A program made the translations under genes and the position numbers. A stretch of DNA of 21,110 nucleotides from DAHVFK01 sp035310985 (GTDB lineage Bacteria; Pseudomonadota; Gammaproteobacteria; Burkholderiales; SG8-39), in contig DATGDH010000030.1 of the NCBI GenBank assembly GCA_035310985.1, forward strand, positions 1 through 21,110, read 5' to 3'. This document shows, one piece after another, positions 1-7,662 of this stretch. The notes beneath the pieces are model-generated. The model was not told the DNA's origin. It saw nothing but the letters and a program-made list of their open reading frames with translations, and did no database searches. The stretch's first letter is position 1, and each line of letters begins with the position of its first letter.

Positions 1-1730
1 AGCTTCGCGTAGACGCCGTCGCGCGCGAGCAGCTCGGCGTGGCGGCCGGCCTCGACGATCCTGCCGCGCTCGATCACCACGATGCGGTCGGCGTGCTCGA
101 TGGTCGACAGGCGGTGCGCGATGACGATGGTGGTGCGCCCGCGCATCAGCGTCTCGAGCGCCGCCTGCACGTGGCGCTCGGACTCCGAGTCGAGCGCCGA
201 GGTCGCCTCGTCCAGGATCAGCACCGGCGCGTCCTTGAGCAGCGCGCGCGCGATCGCCAGGCGCTGGCGCTGCCCGCCCGAGAGCCGCAGCCCGTTCTCG
301 CCGATGAGCGTGTTCAGGCCCTCCGGCGTCTCGCGGATGTACTGCATCGCGTGCGCGGCTTCGGCCGCGGCGATCACCTCGCGCTCGCTTGCGCCGCCGA
401 GCCTGCCGTAGGCGATGTTGGCGTAGATGCTGTCGTTGAACAGCACCACGTCCTGGCTCACCAGCGCGACGTTGGCGCGCAGGCTATCCAGGGTCAGCGT
501 CTGGATATCGTGCCCGTCGAGCAGGATCCTGCCCGAGGTCGGGCTGTAGAAGCGCGGCAGGAGGTTGACGAGCGTGGTCTTGCCCCCGCCCGAGGCGCCC
601 ACCAGCGCCACCGTCTCGCCCGGGCGTACGCGCAGGTCGATGTCGGCGAGCGCGGGCTCGGTGCGCGTCGGATAAACGAAGCTCACCTTTTCGTAGGCGA
701 CCTCGCCGTGCGCGCGCGCGAGCACCACCGTGCCGCTGTCTTCCTCGACCGGCGTGTCGACCATGCCGAACACGCTCTCGGCAGCGGCCAGCCCGCGCTG
801 CAGCGGCGCGTTCACGTCGGTGAGGCGCTTGAGCGGCGCGAGCAGCATCAGCATCGCAGTGATGAACGAGGTGAACTCGCCCACGGTGGTGCGCTGCGCG
901 AGCGACTCGCGCAGCGCCATGTAGACGATGATCGAGATCGCGACCGAGGCGAGGATCTGAGTGATCGGCACCGTGGCCGCCGCCGGCACGGTCTGGCGCA
1001 TGTTGTAGCCGCGCACCAGCTGGTTCGCCTTTTCGAAGCGGCGCGATTCGTAGTCCTGGCCGCCGAACACCTTGACCACCTTGTGGCACTCGATCGTCTC
1101 TTCGAGCACGTGCGCGAGATTGCCCATGGCGAACTGCGCGCCGCGCGCCATGCCGCGCAGCCGCTTGGAGAAGAGCCGCACCACGAGCGCGACCAGCGGC
1201 CCCACCGCGAGCGCGATCAGGGTCAGCTTCCAGTTGAGGTAGAAGAGCCAGCCGAGCAGGCCCGCCACCGCGATCGAATCCTTCACCGCCACCGTGAGCA
1301 CGCTGGTCGCGGCGGCGGTCACGCCGGAGACGTCGTAGGTGACCTTGGACAGCAGCATCCCCGAGCTGTTGTCGTCGAAGTACTTCGTCGGGAAGCGCAC
1401 CAGGCGCGCGAACATCGCCGCGCGCAGGTCGAGCACTACGCGGTTCGCCACCCAGGCCATCGCGTAGGACGAGCTGAACGAGAACAGGCCGCGCAGAATG
1501 AAGATGCCGATCAGCGCGCCGGCGAAGGCGAGCGGCGAAAGGGACGGCCGCCCGCCCATGGCGGCAAAGCCGCCGTCGAGCAGCGGCTTCATGAGCGCGG
1601 GCAGGAGCGGCTCGGTCGCGGCGGTCAGGATCATCCCGAGCACCGCCAGGGCGAACACTTTGGCGTGCGGCCGCACGTACGACAAGAGCCTCAGGTACAG
1701 CTCGCGGCTCTCCTGCAGCGCCTTGCTCAT
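1..1730 (-). CDS. msbA: Lipid A export ABC transporter MsbA (3' end cut by window)
   Basis: Inner-membrane half-transporter that dimerises and flips lipid A-core from the cytoplasmic to the periplasmic leaflet using ATP. About 576 codons are visible, close to the ~580-aa family length, so only a short C-terminal tail lies outside the window. Residues 1-330 form the transmembrane domain (exporter type I). The nucleotide-binding domain follows: Walker A GASGGGKTT at 378-386 (Lys384), signature LSGGQ at 483-487, Walker B LILDE with Asp507-Glu508, and H-loop His539 in AHRLST. The ATG overlaps the TGA of the upstream Sel1 gene in an ATGA, so translation is probably coupled. The waaQ/waaG-like genes upstream fit lipid A-core export rather than a drug exporter, although the latter cannot be excluded by motifs alone. 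Confidence 0.92.
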   Translation of the reverse strand, partial: MSKALQESRELYLRLLSYVRPHAKVFALAVLGMILTAATEPLLPALMKPLLDGGFAAMGGRPSLSPLAFAGALIGIFILRGLFSFSSSYAMAWVANRVVLDLRAAMFARLVRFPTKYFDDNSSGMLLSKVTYDVSGVTAAATSVLTVAVKDSIAVAGLLGWLFYLNWKLTLIALAVGPLVALVVRLFSKRLRGMARGAQFAMGNLAHVLEETIECHKVVKVFGGQDYESRRFEKANQLVRGYNMRQTVPAAATVPITQILASVAISIIVYMALRESLAQRTTVGEFTSFITAMLMLLAPLKRLTDVNAPLQRGLAAAESVFGMVDTPVEEDSGTVVLARAHGEVAYEKVSFVYPTRTEPALADIDLRVRPGETVALVGASGGGKTTLVNLLPRFYSPTSGRILLDGHDIQTLTLDSLRANVALVSQDVVLFNDSIYANIAYGRLGGASEREVIAAAEAAHAMQYIRETPEGLNTLIGENGLRLSGGQRQRLAIARALLKDAPVLILDEATSALDSESERHVQAALETLMRGRTTIVIAHRLSTIEHADRIVVIERGRIVEAGRHAELLARDGVYAK

Positions 1731-2710
1731 TTCTTTTCCGTGGCCTTCAGTCCGCTCTCGATGCGCTGCACGAATTGTGCTGCCTCGGGACTGCCGTTCT
1801 TCGCCGCCTCGACCATCCAGGCGTAGGCCTGGCGCTCGTCCTTTTCCACGCCCTCGCCGTTCGCGTACAGCAGGCCGAGCTGGAACTGCGCCGGCGCGAA
1901 GTCCTGGTTGGCGCTCTGCTGCAGCCAGGTGACGGCCTTCTTCCGGTCGCGCTTCTCACCCAGGGCTCCCTTCCAGTACACCCCGAAGAGCACGTACTGG
2001 GCATTCGGATAGCGCTGCTCGGCCGACTTGCGCAGCCATTCGAGCGCTTTGGCGTCGTTCTTCTCGACGCCTACGCCGTCCACGTACATCAGGCCGAGCT
2101 CGAATTGCGCTTCGCGCAGGCCCGCCTCCGCCGCCTTGCCGATCAGCTGCAGTCCCTTCGCGGGGTCCTTGTCGACGCCGCGGCCGTCGCGGTAGAGCTT
2201 GCCGAGCAGGAACTCGCCGAATGGCTCGTCCTGCGCGACCGCCTTGTCCAGCCAGGCTATCGCCTGCGGCAGGTCCTGCGCCGTGCCCTGGCCCTCGATC
2301 AGCATGTAGGCGAGGTTGGACTGCGAGCGCGCGTAGCCCTTGTCGGCGGCGGCGCGGAACCACTTGAGCGACTCGGGGAGGTTCCTCAGCTTGCCCGGCG
2401 CGCGCGCGTACATCACCGCCAGGTTGTGCATCGAAGGCAGGTCGCCCTGCTCCGCCGCCTTGCGGAACCACTCGATCGCGTACTCGTCGTTGCGCGGCAC
2501 ACCGCGGCCCGAGCTGTACAGCGCGCCTAGCAGCCGCTGCGCGAGCGGGTCGCCTTCCTTGGCGCGGCGCTCGAGCTCGGTGCCGGACTTGACGTCGCCC
2601 TTGGCCGCCTTCTCTCCGAGCGCGTTCGCCCGGTCTTCGGTCAGGGAGGTCGCGCACGAGGCCGTGCTCACGAGCGCGATAGCGAGCAAGAGGGCGAAGC
2701 GCAGCTTCAT
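1727..2710 (-). CDS. Secreted Sel1-repeat (TPR-like) protein in the LPS operon
   Basis: 327-aa exported protein built of Sel1-like repeats, alpha/alpha solenoid units of ~36 residues that mediate protein-protein contacts. After a signal sequence (KLR, then a hydrophobic stretch to about residue 18) there are about seven repeats from residue ~50 to ~310, each with a pattern like A-x-x-x-L-G-x-x-Y-x-x-G-x-G-V and ending in W-x-x-K-A-A. Cys19 follows S-T-A-S. This is a poor lipobox because Thr replaces the usual Leu at -3, so either a lipoprotein or a soluble periplasmic protein is possible. Start and stop both sit in ATGA overlaps with the waaG-like gene and msbA, so it is made from the same mRNA. 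Its partner is unknown. Position suggests a scaffold in LPS assembly or transport, which is inference only. Confidence 0.88.
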   Translation of the reverse strand: MKLRFALLLAIALVSTASCATSLTEDRANALGEKAAKGDVKSGTELERRAKEGDPLAQRLLGALYSSGRGVPRNDEYAIEWFRKAAEQGDLPSMHNLAVMYARAPGKLRNLPESLKWFRAAADKGYARSQSNLAYMLIEGQGTAQDLPQAIAWLDKAVAQDEPFGEFLLGKLYRDGRGVDKDPAKGLQLIGKAAEAGLREAQFELGLMYVDGVGVEKNDAKALEWLRKSAEQRYPNAQYVLFGVYWKGALGEKRDRKKAVTWLQQSANQDFAPAQFQLGLLYANGEGVEKDERQAYAWMVEAAKNGSPEAAQFVQRIESGLKATEKK

Positions 2711-3861
2711 GCAGGCACGCTCCCGCCGGCGAGCGAGGTGTACAGCGCGACCAGCCGGGTGGCCATGTCGGAAAGCGTGAAGCGCTCCGCGGTGGCGCGC
2801 GCCGCCGCGCTGAAACGCGCGCCGTCGCGCAGCGCGCTGTCGGCTTCGCTCATCAGGCGCGCGAGGCCGACGGGGTCGTCCGGCTCGCAGATCCAGCCGT
2901 TCTCGCCCGGGCGCAGGATTTCGGCCGCGCCGCAGCGCCGGCTGACGATCGCGGGCAGGCCCGCCGCCAGCGCCTCCAGCGCGGCGTTCGGAAAGGGGTC
3001 ATAACGGGTCGGAAGCATAAAGCAATCCGCGGCTGCGTAGAGCGGCCGCACGTCTTCGAGCGCGCCGGTGAAGCGCACCCTATCTGCCACCCCGGCACGC
3101 GCGGCCCGCGCGGCGAAGCGCCCCGCGTCCCGGTCGCGCCCGACGACCGCCAGCCGCAGGTGCTGGTTGCCGGTCGCGGCGAGCGCGTCGATCGCCGCGG
3201 CGAGGCCCTTCCTCGCGAAGCCCGAGCCGACGAACAGGAACACGGTGTCGCGCGGCTGCGCGCCGAGTTCGGCGCGCGCCGCGCCGCGCAACGCGTCCCG
3301 GTTGCGCGGATGGAAATGCTCGACATCGACGCCGTTGTGCACCACGTGCAGCTTCTGCGGATCGATGCGAAACATCCGCGCGATCTCGTCGCGCACCATG
3401 CGCGAGTTGCAGATCACCGCCCGCAGCCGCGGGTGCTCGAACAGGTGCTTTTCCATCGCGCACACGTAGCGGTGGTAGGGGTTGAGCGCGATGCCGAGCC
3501 GCTCGCCGAAGCCCGCGCTCGCGCGCCTGATCTCGAGCCAGCGGCGGTGCACGCCGTCGCCGGCGCGGTACACGCTGCAGCCCGGGATGCGCTCGTGCGA
3601 CTGCACCAGGTCGAAGCCGCGCGCGAGCCAGGCCTTGCGCGCGGCGCGCGCGAACGACCAGTCGCGCCACAGGCTGCCGAGGTAGAACGGATCGACTCCC
3701 AGCACGCGCCGCGCGCCCCAGCCTTCCCAGCGACGCGCGATCAGCGTGACGTCGACGCCCGCGCGCTCGAGCGCCGGCAGGGCGGCAGCGACGAAGCGCT
3801 CGGCGCCGCCGTAGGCGTTGTAGCGCTGGCGCACGATCGCCAGGCTCAGGCGCCGGCTCAC
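2707..3861 (-). CDS. waaG: WaaG-like LPS core glycosyltransferase (GT4)
   Basis: 384-aa GT-B glycosyltransferase of family GT4, predicted to add a hexose to heptose of the LPS core at the inner face of the membrane. It shows the family landmarks: an N-terminal YNAYGGAERF glycine loop, VGSGFARKG at the start of the C-terminal nucleotide-sugar domain, and a D-x7-E variant of the EX7E donor motif (Asp288-Glu296, YDPFPNAALEAL). Several segments resemble E. coli WaaG (a WEG after the first strands, RxPGxxVYxAxD, VGSxFxRKG). The start is GTG at 3861, in a GTGA overlap with the waaQ stop. The open frame continues much further upstream, but that part lies over waaQ in another frame. The waaQ-waaG order matches the enterobacterial core operon. 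Sugar specificity cannot be read from sequence. Confidence 0.85.
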   Translation of the reverse strand: MSRRLSLAIVRQRYNAYGGAERFVAAALPALERAGVDVTLIARRWEGWGARRVLGVDPFYLGSLWRDWSFARAARKAWLARGFDLVQSHERIPGCSVYRAGDGVHRRWLEIRRASAGFGERLGIALNPYHRYVCAMEKHLFEHPRLRAVICNSRMVRDEIARMFRIDPQKLHVVHNGVDVEHFHPRNRDALRGAARAELGAQPRDTVFLFVGSGFARKGLAAAIDALAATGNQHLRLAVVGRDRDAGRFAARAARAGVADRVRFTGALEDVRPLYAAADCFMLPTRYDPFPNAALEALAAGLPAIVSRRCGAAEILRPGENGWICEPDDPVGLARLMSEADSALRDGARFSAAARATAERFTLSDMATRLVALYTSLAGGSVPA

Positions 3862-4955
3862 CCCGCGGTTCCCGCGAGCAGGCTGGCGGCGGCCGCGTGC
3901 ACCTTGTCCACTGCGAGCGTGGTCAGGCATTCGCTCAGCTTGCCTCCGCCGCAGCCGTCGTTGCCGCAAGGGCGGCAGCTGTGGCCGCTCGCCACCACGC
4001 GGTGCGCGACGTTCCACGGCCCCCAGTCGAGCTCGCCGCTCGGCCCGAACAGGGCCACCGTCGGCGTGCCCATGGCCGCGGCGAGGTGCATCGGCATCGA
4101 GTCCACGCCGATGAACAGGCGCGCGCGCGCAGTGAGCGCGCCAAGCTCCTTCACGCTGAGTTTTCCGCCGACGTTTACGGTCTTGCCGCTCGCTCGCGCC
4201 ACGATATCCTCGATCAGCGCCAGCTCTTCGGCATTCGGCGCCGAAGTAAGCACGATGCGGTGTCCCTCGGCGGCGAGGCGGCCGATCAGCTCCGCGTTCT
4301 TGTCGGCCGGCCAGCACTTGAAGCGCCAGCGCGAGGCCGGATGCATGTGGATGAAGCCGCCCGCGGCGAGGCCGTGCTCGGCGAGCAGCGCGTCGACGCG
4401 CGCCTCGGCCTCGGCGCCCGGCACGAAACGCACGCGCCGCTCTTCTTGCTCGGGCTGTATGCCGATGCGGCGCAGCGCGTCGAGGTTCAGCTCGACCGCG
4501 TGTCGCCGGCCGTTGCGCGGCAGCGCGTACAGGTGGCTGAAGCTCTTCGCCCAGAAGCGCCCGCGGCCGGTAAGCGCGGGCGCCACCGCGTAGCGCGGAC
4601 CGAGCGCGCGCGCGAGCCACGCGCCGCGCGGATGCTCGGAAAGGTGCACGATCAGGTCGTAGCGCCGCTCGCGCAGCCCGGTGAACAGCCGCCACTCGCG
4701 CGCCAGCCGCTCCGCGGCGCCCAACCCCCGCCACGCGCGCCCCACGGTGTGCAGCTCGGCCAGCCCCGGCAGCCCGGCGAGCATCGGCGCGGTGTCGTCG
4801 TATACCAGCGCATCGATCGCCATGCGCGGCGCGCGCGCGCCGAGCACGCCGAACACCGGCGTGGCGAGCAGCACGTCGCCGTGATGGCGCAGTTTCACCA
4901 CCAGCGCGCGATTGAGCGCGCTCACGTCGATCGCGTCGGCAGGCCCCTGCGGCAT
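3858..4955 (-). CDS. waaQ: LPS heptosyltransferase III family protein (WaaQ-like, GT9)
   Basis: 365-aa GT9 heptosyltransferase that transfers heptose from ADP-heptose to the LPS inner core on the cytoplasmic side. Visible landmarks are KLRHHGD (21-27; Asp27 sits where the WaaC catalytic base lies), HPASRWRFKCWP with Lys213, VDSMPMHLAAAMGTP with Asp285, and a Cys-rich CRPCGNDGCGGGK near the C-terminus. FKCW and the C-terminal SECLTTL are more like heptosyltransferase III (WaaQ) than WaaC or WaaF. The chosen start is ATG 4955; a TTG three codons upstream and a GTG near 4922 are alternatives, and no strong Shine-Dalgarno sequence settles it. It starts 36 bp after the receptor stop and overlaps the next gene by 4 bp (GTGA). 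Confidence 0.88.
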   Translation of the reverse strand: MPQGPADAIDVSALNRALVVKLRHHGDVLLATPVFGVLGARAPRMAIDALVYDDTAPMLAGLPGLAELHTVGRAWRGLGAAERLAREWRLFTGLRERRYDLIVHLSEHPRGAWLARALGPRYAVAPALTGRGRFWAKSFSHLYALPRNGRRHAVELNLDALRRIGIQPEQEERRVRFVPGAEAEARVDALLAEHGLAAGGFIHMHPASRWRFKCWPADKNAELIGRLAAEGHRIVLTSAPNAEELALIEDIVARASGKTVNVGGKLSVKELGALTARARLFIGVDSMPMHLAAAMGTPTVALFGPSGELDWGPWNVAHRVVASGHSCRPCGNDGCGGGKLSECLTTLAVDKVHAAAASLLAGTAG

Positions 4956-4991
4956 GCCGAGCAAGATAGCAGATATCGCGGGCCCGGGCCG

Positions 4992-6971
4992 CTAGGGGAA
5001 GCGCCGCTCCGCGCTCGCGAACCACGTGCGCCCCGCCTGCGGATACGCGCAGATCGCGGTCGCGCAACCGAAGGAATCGACGATCGCGTAGCTGTAGTAG
5101 GCCTCGTCGAACAGGTTGCGCACCGTCGCGGTGAAGGTCCACTTGCCCGCTTCGTGCGCGAGCTTCAGGTCCGCGAGCAGGTACGCGGGCATGTGCTGCG
5201 GGAAGGTGTTCGCCTGATCGTTGTCGTAGCGCTGATGCCCGACGTAGCTGAGCATGCCTTCGAGGCGCGTGTGCGGCGCCATGCGCCAGCTCGCGCGCAG
5301 GTTGGCGAGCGCGCGCGGCACGAGCGGGACATCCTTGTCCGTCACGTCTACTCCGCCATAGAGACCGTACTTGAACTTCGCCGTCTGGTAGATCGCGCTC
5401 GCGGCGAGCTCGAGCGCTTGCGAGAGCGCCCATTGCGCGTCGAGTTGTACGCCGGTCCTGCGGGTCGGCGAGAGATTGGTGTTCGCGCCGAACGGAACGA
5501 CCAGCGGGCTGAAGTAAATCTCGTTCTGCAGATCGATCGTGTACGCCGTGGCGCGCACCCGCAGGCCGTGGTCGCGATACTCGACTCCCGCGTCGCGCTG
5601 GCGCGCGGTCTGCGGCTCGAGCAGGCTGCCGCTCGCGGTGAACGCGTTCTCGTCCACGGTGGCGAGGCGAAAGCTGGTCCCCGCCCGCACGAACGCGGTC
5701 CACGCGTCGGCGAGCGCGTATTGCAGGCCGACTTCGCCCGCGTGCGGCGTGCGCGCCTGGCTCTGGCTGCTCGTCGCGAATCCGGTCTGATCGAGCGTGT
5801 TCGACACGTGCTCGGTTCGCCAGCCGAAGGTGAGCTTCGCCGCCCGCGTGGGCTGGCCGTTCAGCTGCGCGTAGAGCGCGCTCCGATCCTGGCTTGCGGT
5901 ACTGCCCGAGGTTGGCGAGCCGATCGTGGCGGGGCTCGCCGCGAACTGGCGCCCATAGCCCCAGCTGCCCGCGTCGATGCCGAGCACCAGGCTGACCGGC
6001 ATGCCGGCAGGCTCGGATTCCCAGCGCAGGCGCGGCGAGAAAGTCCAGCTGTGCAGGTTCGCCTCGTAGTACGACGCGAGGCTCAGGTAGTTCGCGCGCG
6101 AGACCTGATCGCGATAGCCCAGGTCGGCGGCGAGCTCGACGTCGCCGAGACGGCGCCGGCCGAGCAGCGTGACGAAGCTGCCGTCCCGCGCCGACCAGTC
6201 GCCCGGCGTGTCGGTGCCGCGCGGATCGGCGACGAGCTGCAGCTCGTTGCGCGTGCCCGGCAGCTGCAGCCGCTGCATGTCGCCGCCGAACTTCATGGCG
6301 AGGCTCGCCGCGTCGTCACCGTAGCGCAGCGCTCCGGTCGCATCGTCCTGGCGCAGTTGGTTGTTGACGCGGTAGTTGTCGCTCTCCAGGTGCGAGGCCG
6401 ATAGCAGCACCCCGGTGCGCTCGCCGGGCAGGTTCAGGTCCGCGCGCGCCTCGAGCGTCGCGAGGCTGCCCGCGCCGGCGTACGCGCTCGCCGTCGGCCG
6501 CCCCGCGCGCGGCCCGCGCGTGATGATGTTGATCGTGCCTCCGGTCGCGCCGCCGCCGTAGAGCACCGCGCCCGAACCCGGCAGGATCTCGATGCGCTCG
6601 ATCGACTGCAGGGGGATGGCCGAGAGCTTGGTCGGGCTCAGGTCGTTCTCGTTCAGGCGCACGCCGTCGAGCAGCACCAGGGTGTTCTGGTCGCCCGTGA
6701 TGCCGAAGCCGCGCAGGTCGAGCTGCAGGTCCGGCGAGCCGGAGTTGTCGCGCAGGTAGAGGCCGCCAAGGTGGGAGAGCAGCTCGGGCAGCGTGCGCGC
6801 CGTGTCGCGCGCGATGTCCTCGGTGGTGATCACCGTCATGCCTACGGGCGCATCGAGCCGGCGCTCGGGGAAGCGCACCGCGGTGACGACGACGGCTGCG
6901 TCGTCTGACTGCGCGCGCGCGGCCGAGGTGAGCGCGACACCGGCACACAAGGCGAAAGCGAAACGGCGCAT
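4992..6971 (-). CDS. btuB: TonB-dependent outer-membrane receptor, probable cobalamin transporter (BtuB-like)
   Basis: 659-aa outer-membrane receptor predicted to import a corrinoid with TonB energy. Residues 1-20 are a signal peptide (MRRFAFALCAG...ARA, cleavage before Gln21). A TonB-box-like VVVTAVR follows at 27-33, then a plug domain (LRGFGITGDQNTLVLLDGVRL; GGGATGGTINIITR) and a 22-strand-type barrel. The preceding cobalamin riboswitch is the main argument for a B12-type substrate; length is somewhat above E. coli BtuB (614 aa). The start ATG at 6971 has GGAGG six bases upstream and begins the signal peptide; an in-frame extension to 7067 only reads riboswitch sequence. The protein ends ...RRFP, so the usual terminal aromatic residue is penultimate. 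Other corrinoid-regulated receptor types remain possible. Confidence 0.9.
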   Translation of the reverse strand: MRRFAFALCAGVALTSAARAQSDDAAVVVTAVRFPERRLDAPVGMTVITTEDIARDTARTLPELLSHLGGLYLRDNSGSPDLQLDLRGFGITGDQNTLVLLDGVRLNENDLSPTKLSAIPLQSIERIEILPGSGAVLYGGGATGGTINIITRGPRAGRPTASAYAGAGSLATLEARADLNLPGERTGVLLSASHLESDNYRVNNQLRQDDATGALRYGDDAASLAMKFGGDMQRLQLPGTRNELQLVADPRGTDTPGDWSARDGSFVTLLGRRRLGDVELAADLGYRDQVSRANYLSLASYYEANLHSWTFSPRLRWESEPAGMPVSLVLGIDAGSWGYGRQFAASPATIGSPTSGSTASQDRSALYAQLNGQPTRAAKLTFGWRTEHVSNTLDQTGFATSSQSQARTPHAGEVGLQYALADAWTAFVRAGTSFRLATVDENAFTASGSLLEPQTARQRDAGVEYRDHGLRVRATAYTIDLQNEIYFSPLVVPFGANTNLSPTRRTGVQLDAQWALSQALELAASAIYQTAKFKYGLYGGVDVTDKDVPLVPRALANLRASWRMAPHTRLEGMLSYVGHQRYDNDQANTFPQHMPAYLLADLKLAHEAGKWTFTATVRNLFDEAYYSYAIVDSFGCATAICAYPQAGRTWFASAERRFP

Positions 6972-6977
6972 GGCGAA

Positions 6978-7002
6978 CCTCCCCGGCGTCATCCCCGACG
7001 CC
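6978..7002 (-). promoter_or_regulatory. RBS of the TonB receptor with adjacent hairpin (riboswitch expression platform candidate)
   Basis: A GGAGG (plus-strand 6978-6982) lies six bases before the receptor ATG. Directly upstream, a perfect 6-bp stem GGCGTC/GACGCC with a six-base loop occupies 6985-7002 and ends two bases from the GGGGAGG run. No U-tract follows, so control of ribosome access is more likely than transcription termination. The role is inferred from position. Confidence 0.55.
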
Positions 7003-7019
7003 CTCAAGACGGTCAAGAA

Positions 7020-7230
7020 GTCGCTGCCAAGGCCGGTCTCCGGACTCGCGAGCATTGCAACCGGCATCCCGCCTTCCCGCGCGGCGATCTAAACCGCGCA
7101 GTGGCCTGCTGGGACGCCCACACTCGCCTACCGTTGCGGGGGCAGTACAGGAATTGCGGCGCCGGTCGCGCCGGGCCGCGCACCTGTTTCCCGTTTCAAC
7201 TCCGGCGGCGGATGCCGCCGAGGTCACCTT
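7020..7230 (-). promoter_or_regulatory. Cobalamin (B12) riboswitch
   Basis: Leader RNA element that binds adenosyl- or methylcobalamin-type corrinoids and represses the downstream gene. Read on the minus strand in order: GTTGAAACGGGAAACAGGTG (about 7201-7182), CTGCCCCCGCAACGGTA, GCCACTG (about 7106-7100), GGGAAGG, and the diagnostic B12 box GAGTCCGGAGACCGGCC near 7047-7031. These are the conserved blocks of the RF00174 family in the correct order and spacing. It lies between the 95-aa gene and the TonB receptor. A TATCAT -10-like hexamer (plus-strand 7243-7248) would start transcription just before the element, but no matching -35 is clear. End coordinates are approximate. Confidence 0.93.
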
Positions 7231-7251
7231 TCAGCGAACGCGATGATAACG

Positions 7252-7539
7252 CTAGAAGCGCTCGAGCCGGGCGACGTTTCGCTCCACCACCAGCCGATAG
7301 AGGCGCTCGCCGACTTGGACATGGGCGAACTGCGGCACGCCGATCGCCACCCCGTCCGCCGCCCCGCTGGCGCGAAATTCGAACGCGTTCGCCGCGATCA
7401 GCTCCGCCAGCAGGCGCTCGAGCTCGGCGCGCGGCAGTGCGTCACCGGAGTTGTCCGCGAGCTCGCAGGGGCGTCCGCGCTGGGTGCGGCCTGCGATGCG
7501 CAGGCCGGGCTGCGGCGTGAAATCGTTCCGCTCGCTCAT
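7252..7539 (-). CDS. Hypothetical 95-aa protein
   Basis: I do not recognise a family. The 95-aa product has no signal peptide or membrane segment. It begins hydrophilic (MSERNDFTPQPGLRIAGRTQ), has an alpha-helical middle rich in Leu, Glu and Ala (ELERLLAELIAANAFEF), and ends with a beta-looking stretch (AHVQVGERLYRLVVERN). Nearly every codon ends in G or C, like the neighbouring real genes, which supports coding. ATG 7539 has an AAGGT about eight bases upstream. It ends just before the riboswitch and is divergent from the zapA cluster. Cytoplasmic location is likely; function unknown. Confidence 0.68.
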   Translation of the reverse strand: MSERNDFTPQPGLRIAGRTQRGRPCELADNSGDALPRAELERLLAELIAANAFEFRASGAADGVAIGVPQFAHVQVGERLYRLVVERNVARLERF

Positions 7540-7627
7540 CGCTGAGACCTTGATAACGCGGAACTTCTCGGCCGGCTTACGCCCGCCTTAATGATCAGGA
7601 AACACATGCAAAACCCGCCCTTATTTC

Positions 7628-7656
7628 TTGACGCAGCATGAAAATTGAAACATAGT
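7628..7656 (+). promoter_or_regulatory. Candidate sigma-70 promoter for the coiled-coil gene/zapA
   Basis: TTGACG (7628-7633) and CATAGT (7651-7656) are 17 bp apart in an AT-richer gap between divergent genes. Transcription would begin close to the GTG at 7663, implying a very short or absent leader. This is a pattern match only. Confidence 0.4.
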
Positions 7657-7662
7657 TTATGC

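Noticed and set aside
39..1826. 595-codon plus-strand open frame opposite msbA
   Set aside because: Antisense to msbA, whose Walker A, signature and Walker B motifs are all on the minus strand.
3862..5703. Long N-terminal extension of the waaG-like frame
   Set aside because: The extension overlaps waaQ and the receptor in another frame and has shadow-like composition; GTG 3861 begins the GT4 domain and overlaps the waaQ stop.
3897..6404. 835-codon open frame on the plus strand opposite waaQ and the TonB receptor
   Set aside because: It is antisense to two clear genes, has a His/Arg/Ala-rich composition typical of GC-rich shadow frames, and shows no domain.
6972..7067. In-frame N-terminal extension of the TonB receptor
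   Set aside because: It reads the B12 box and leader hairpin; the ATG at 6971 has a proper ribosome-binding site and begins a signal peptide.
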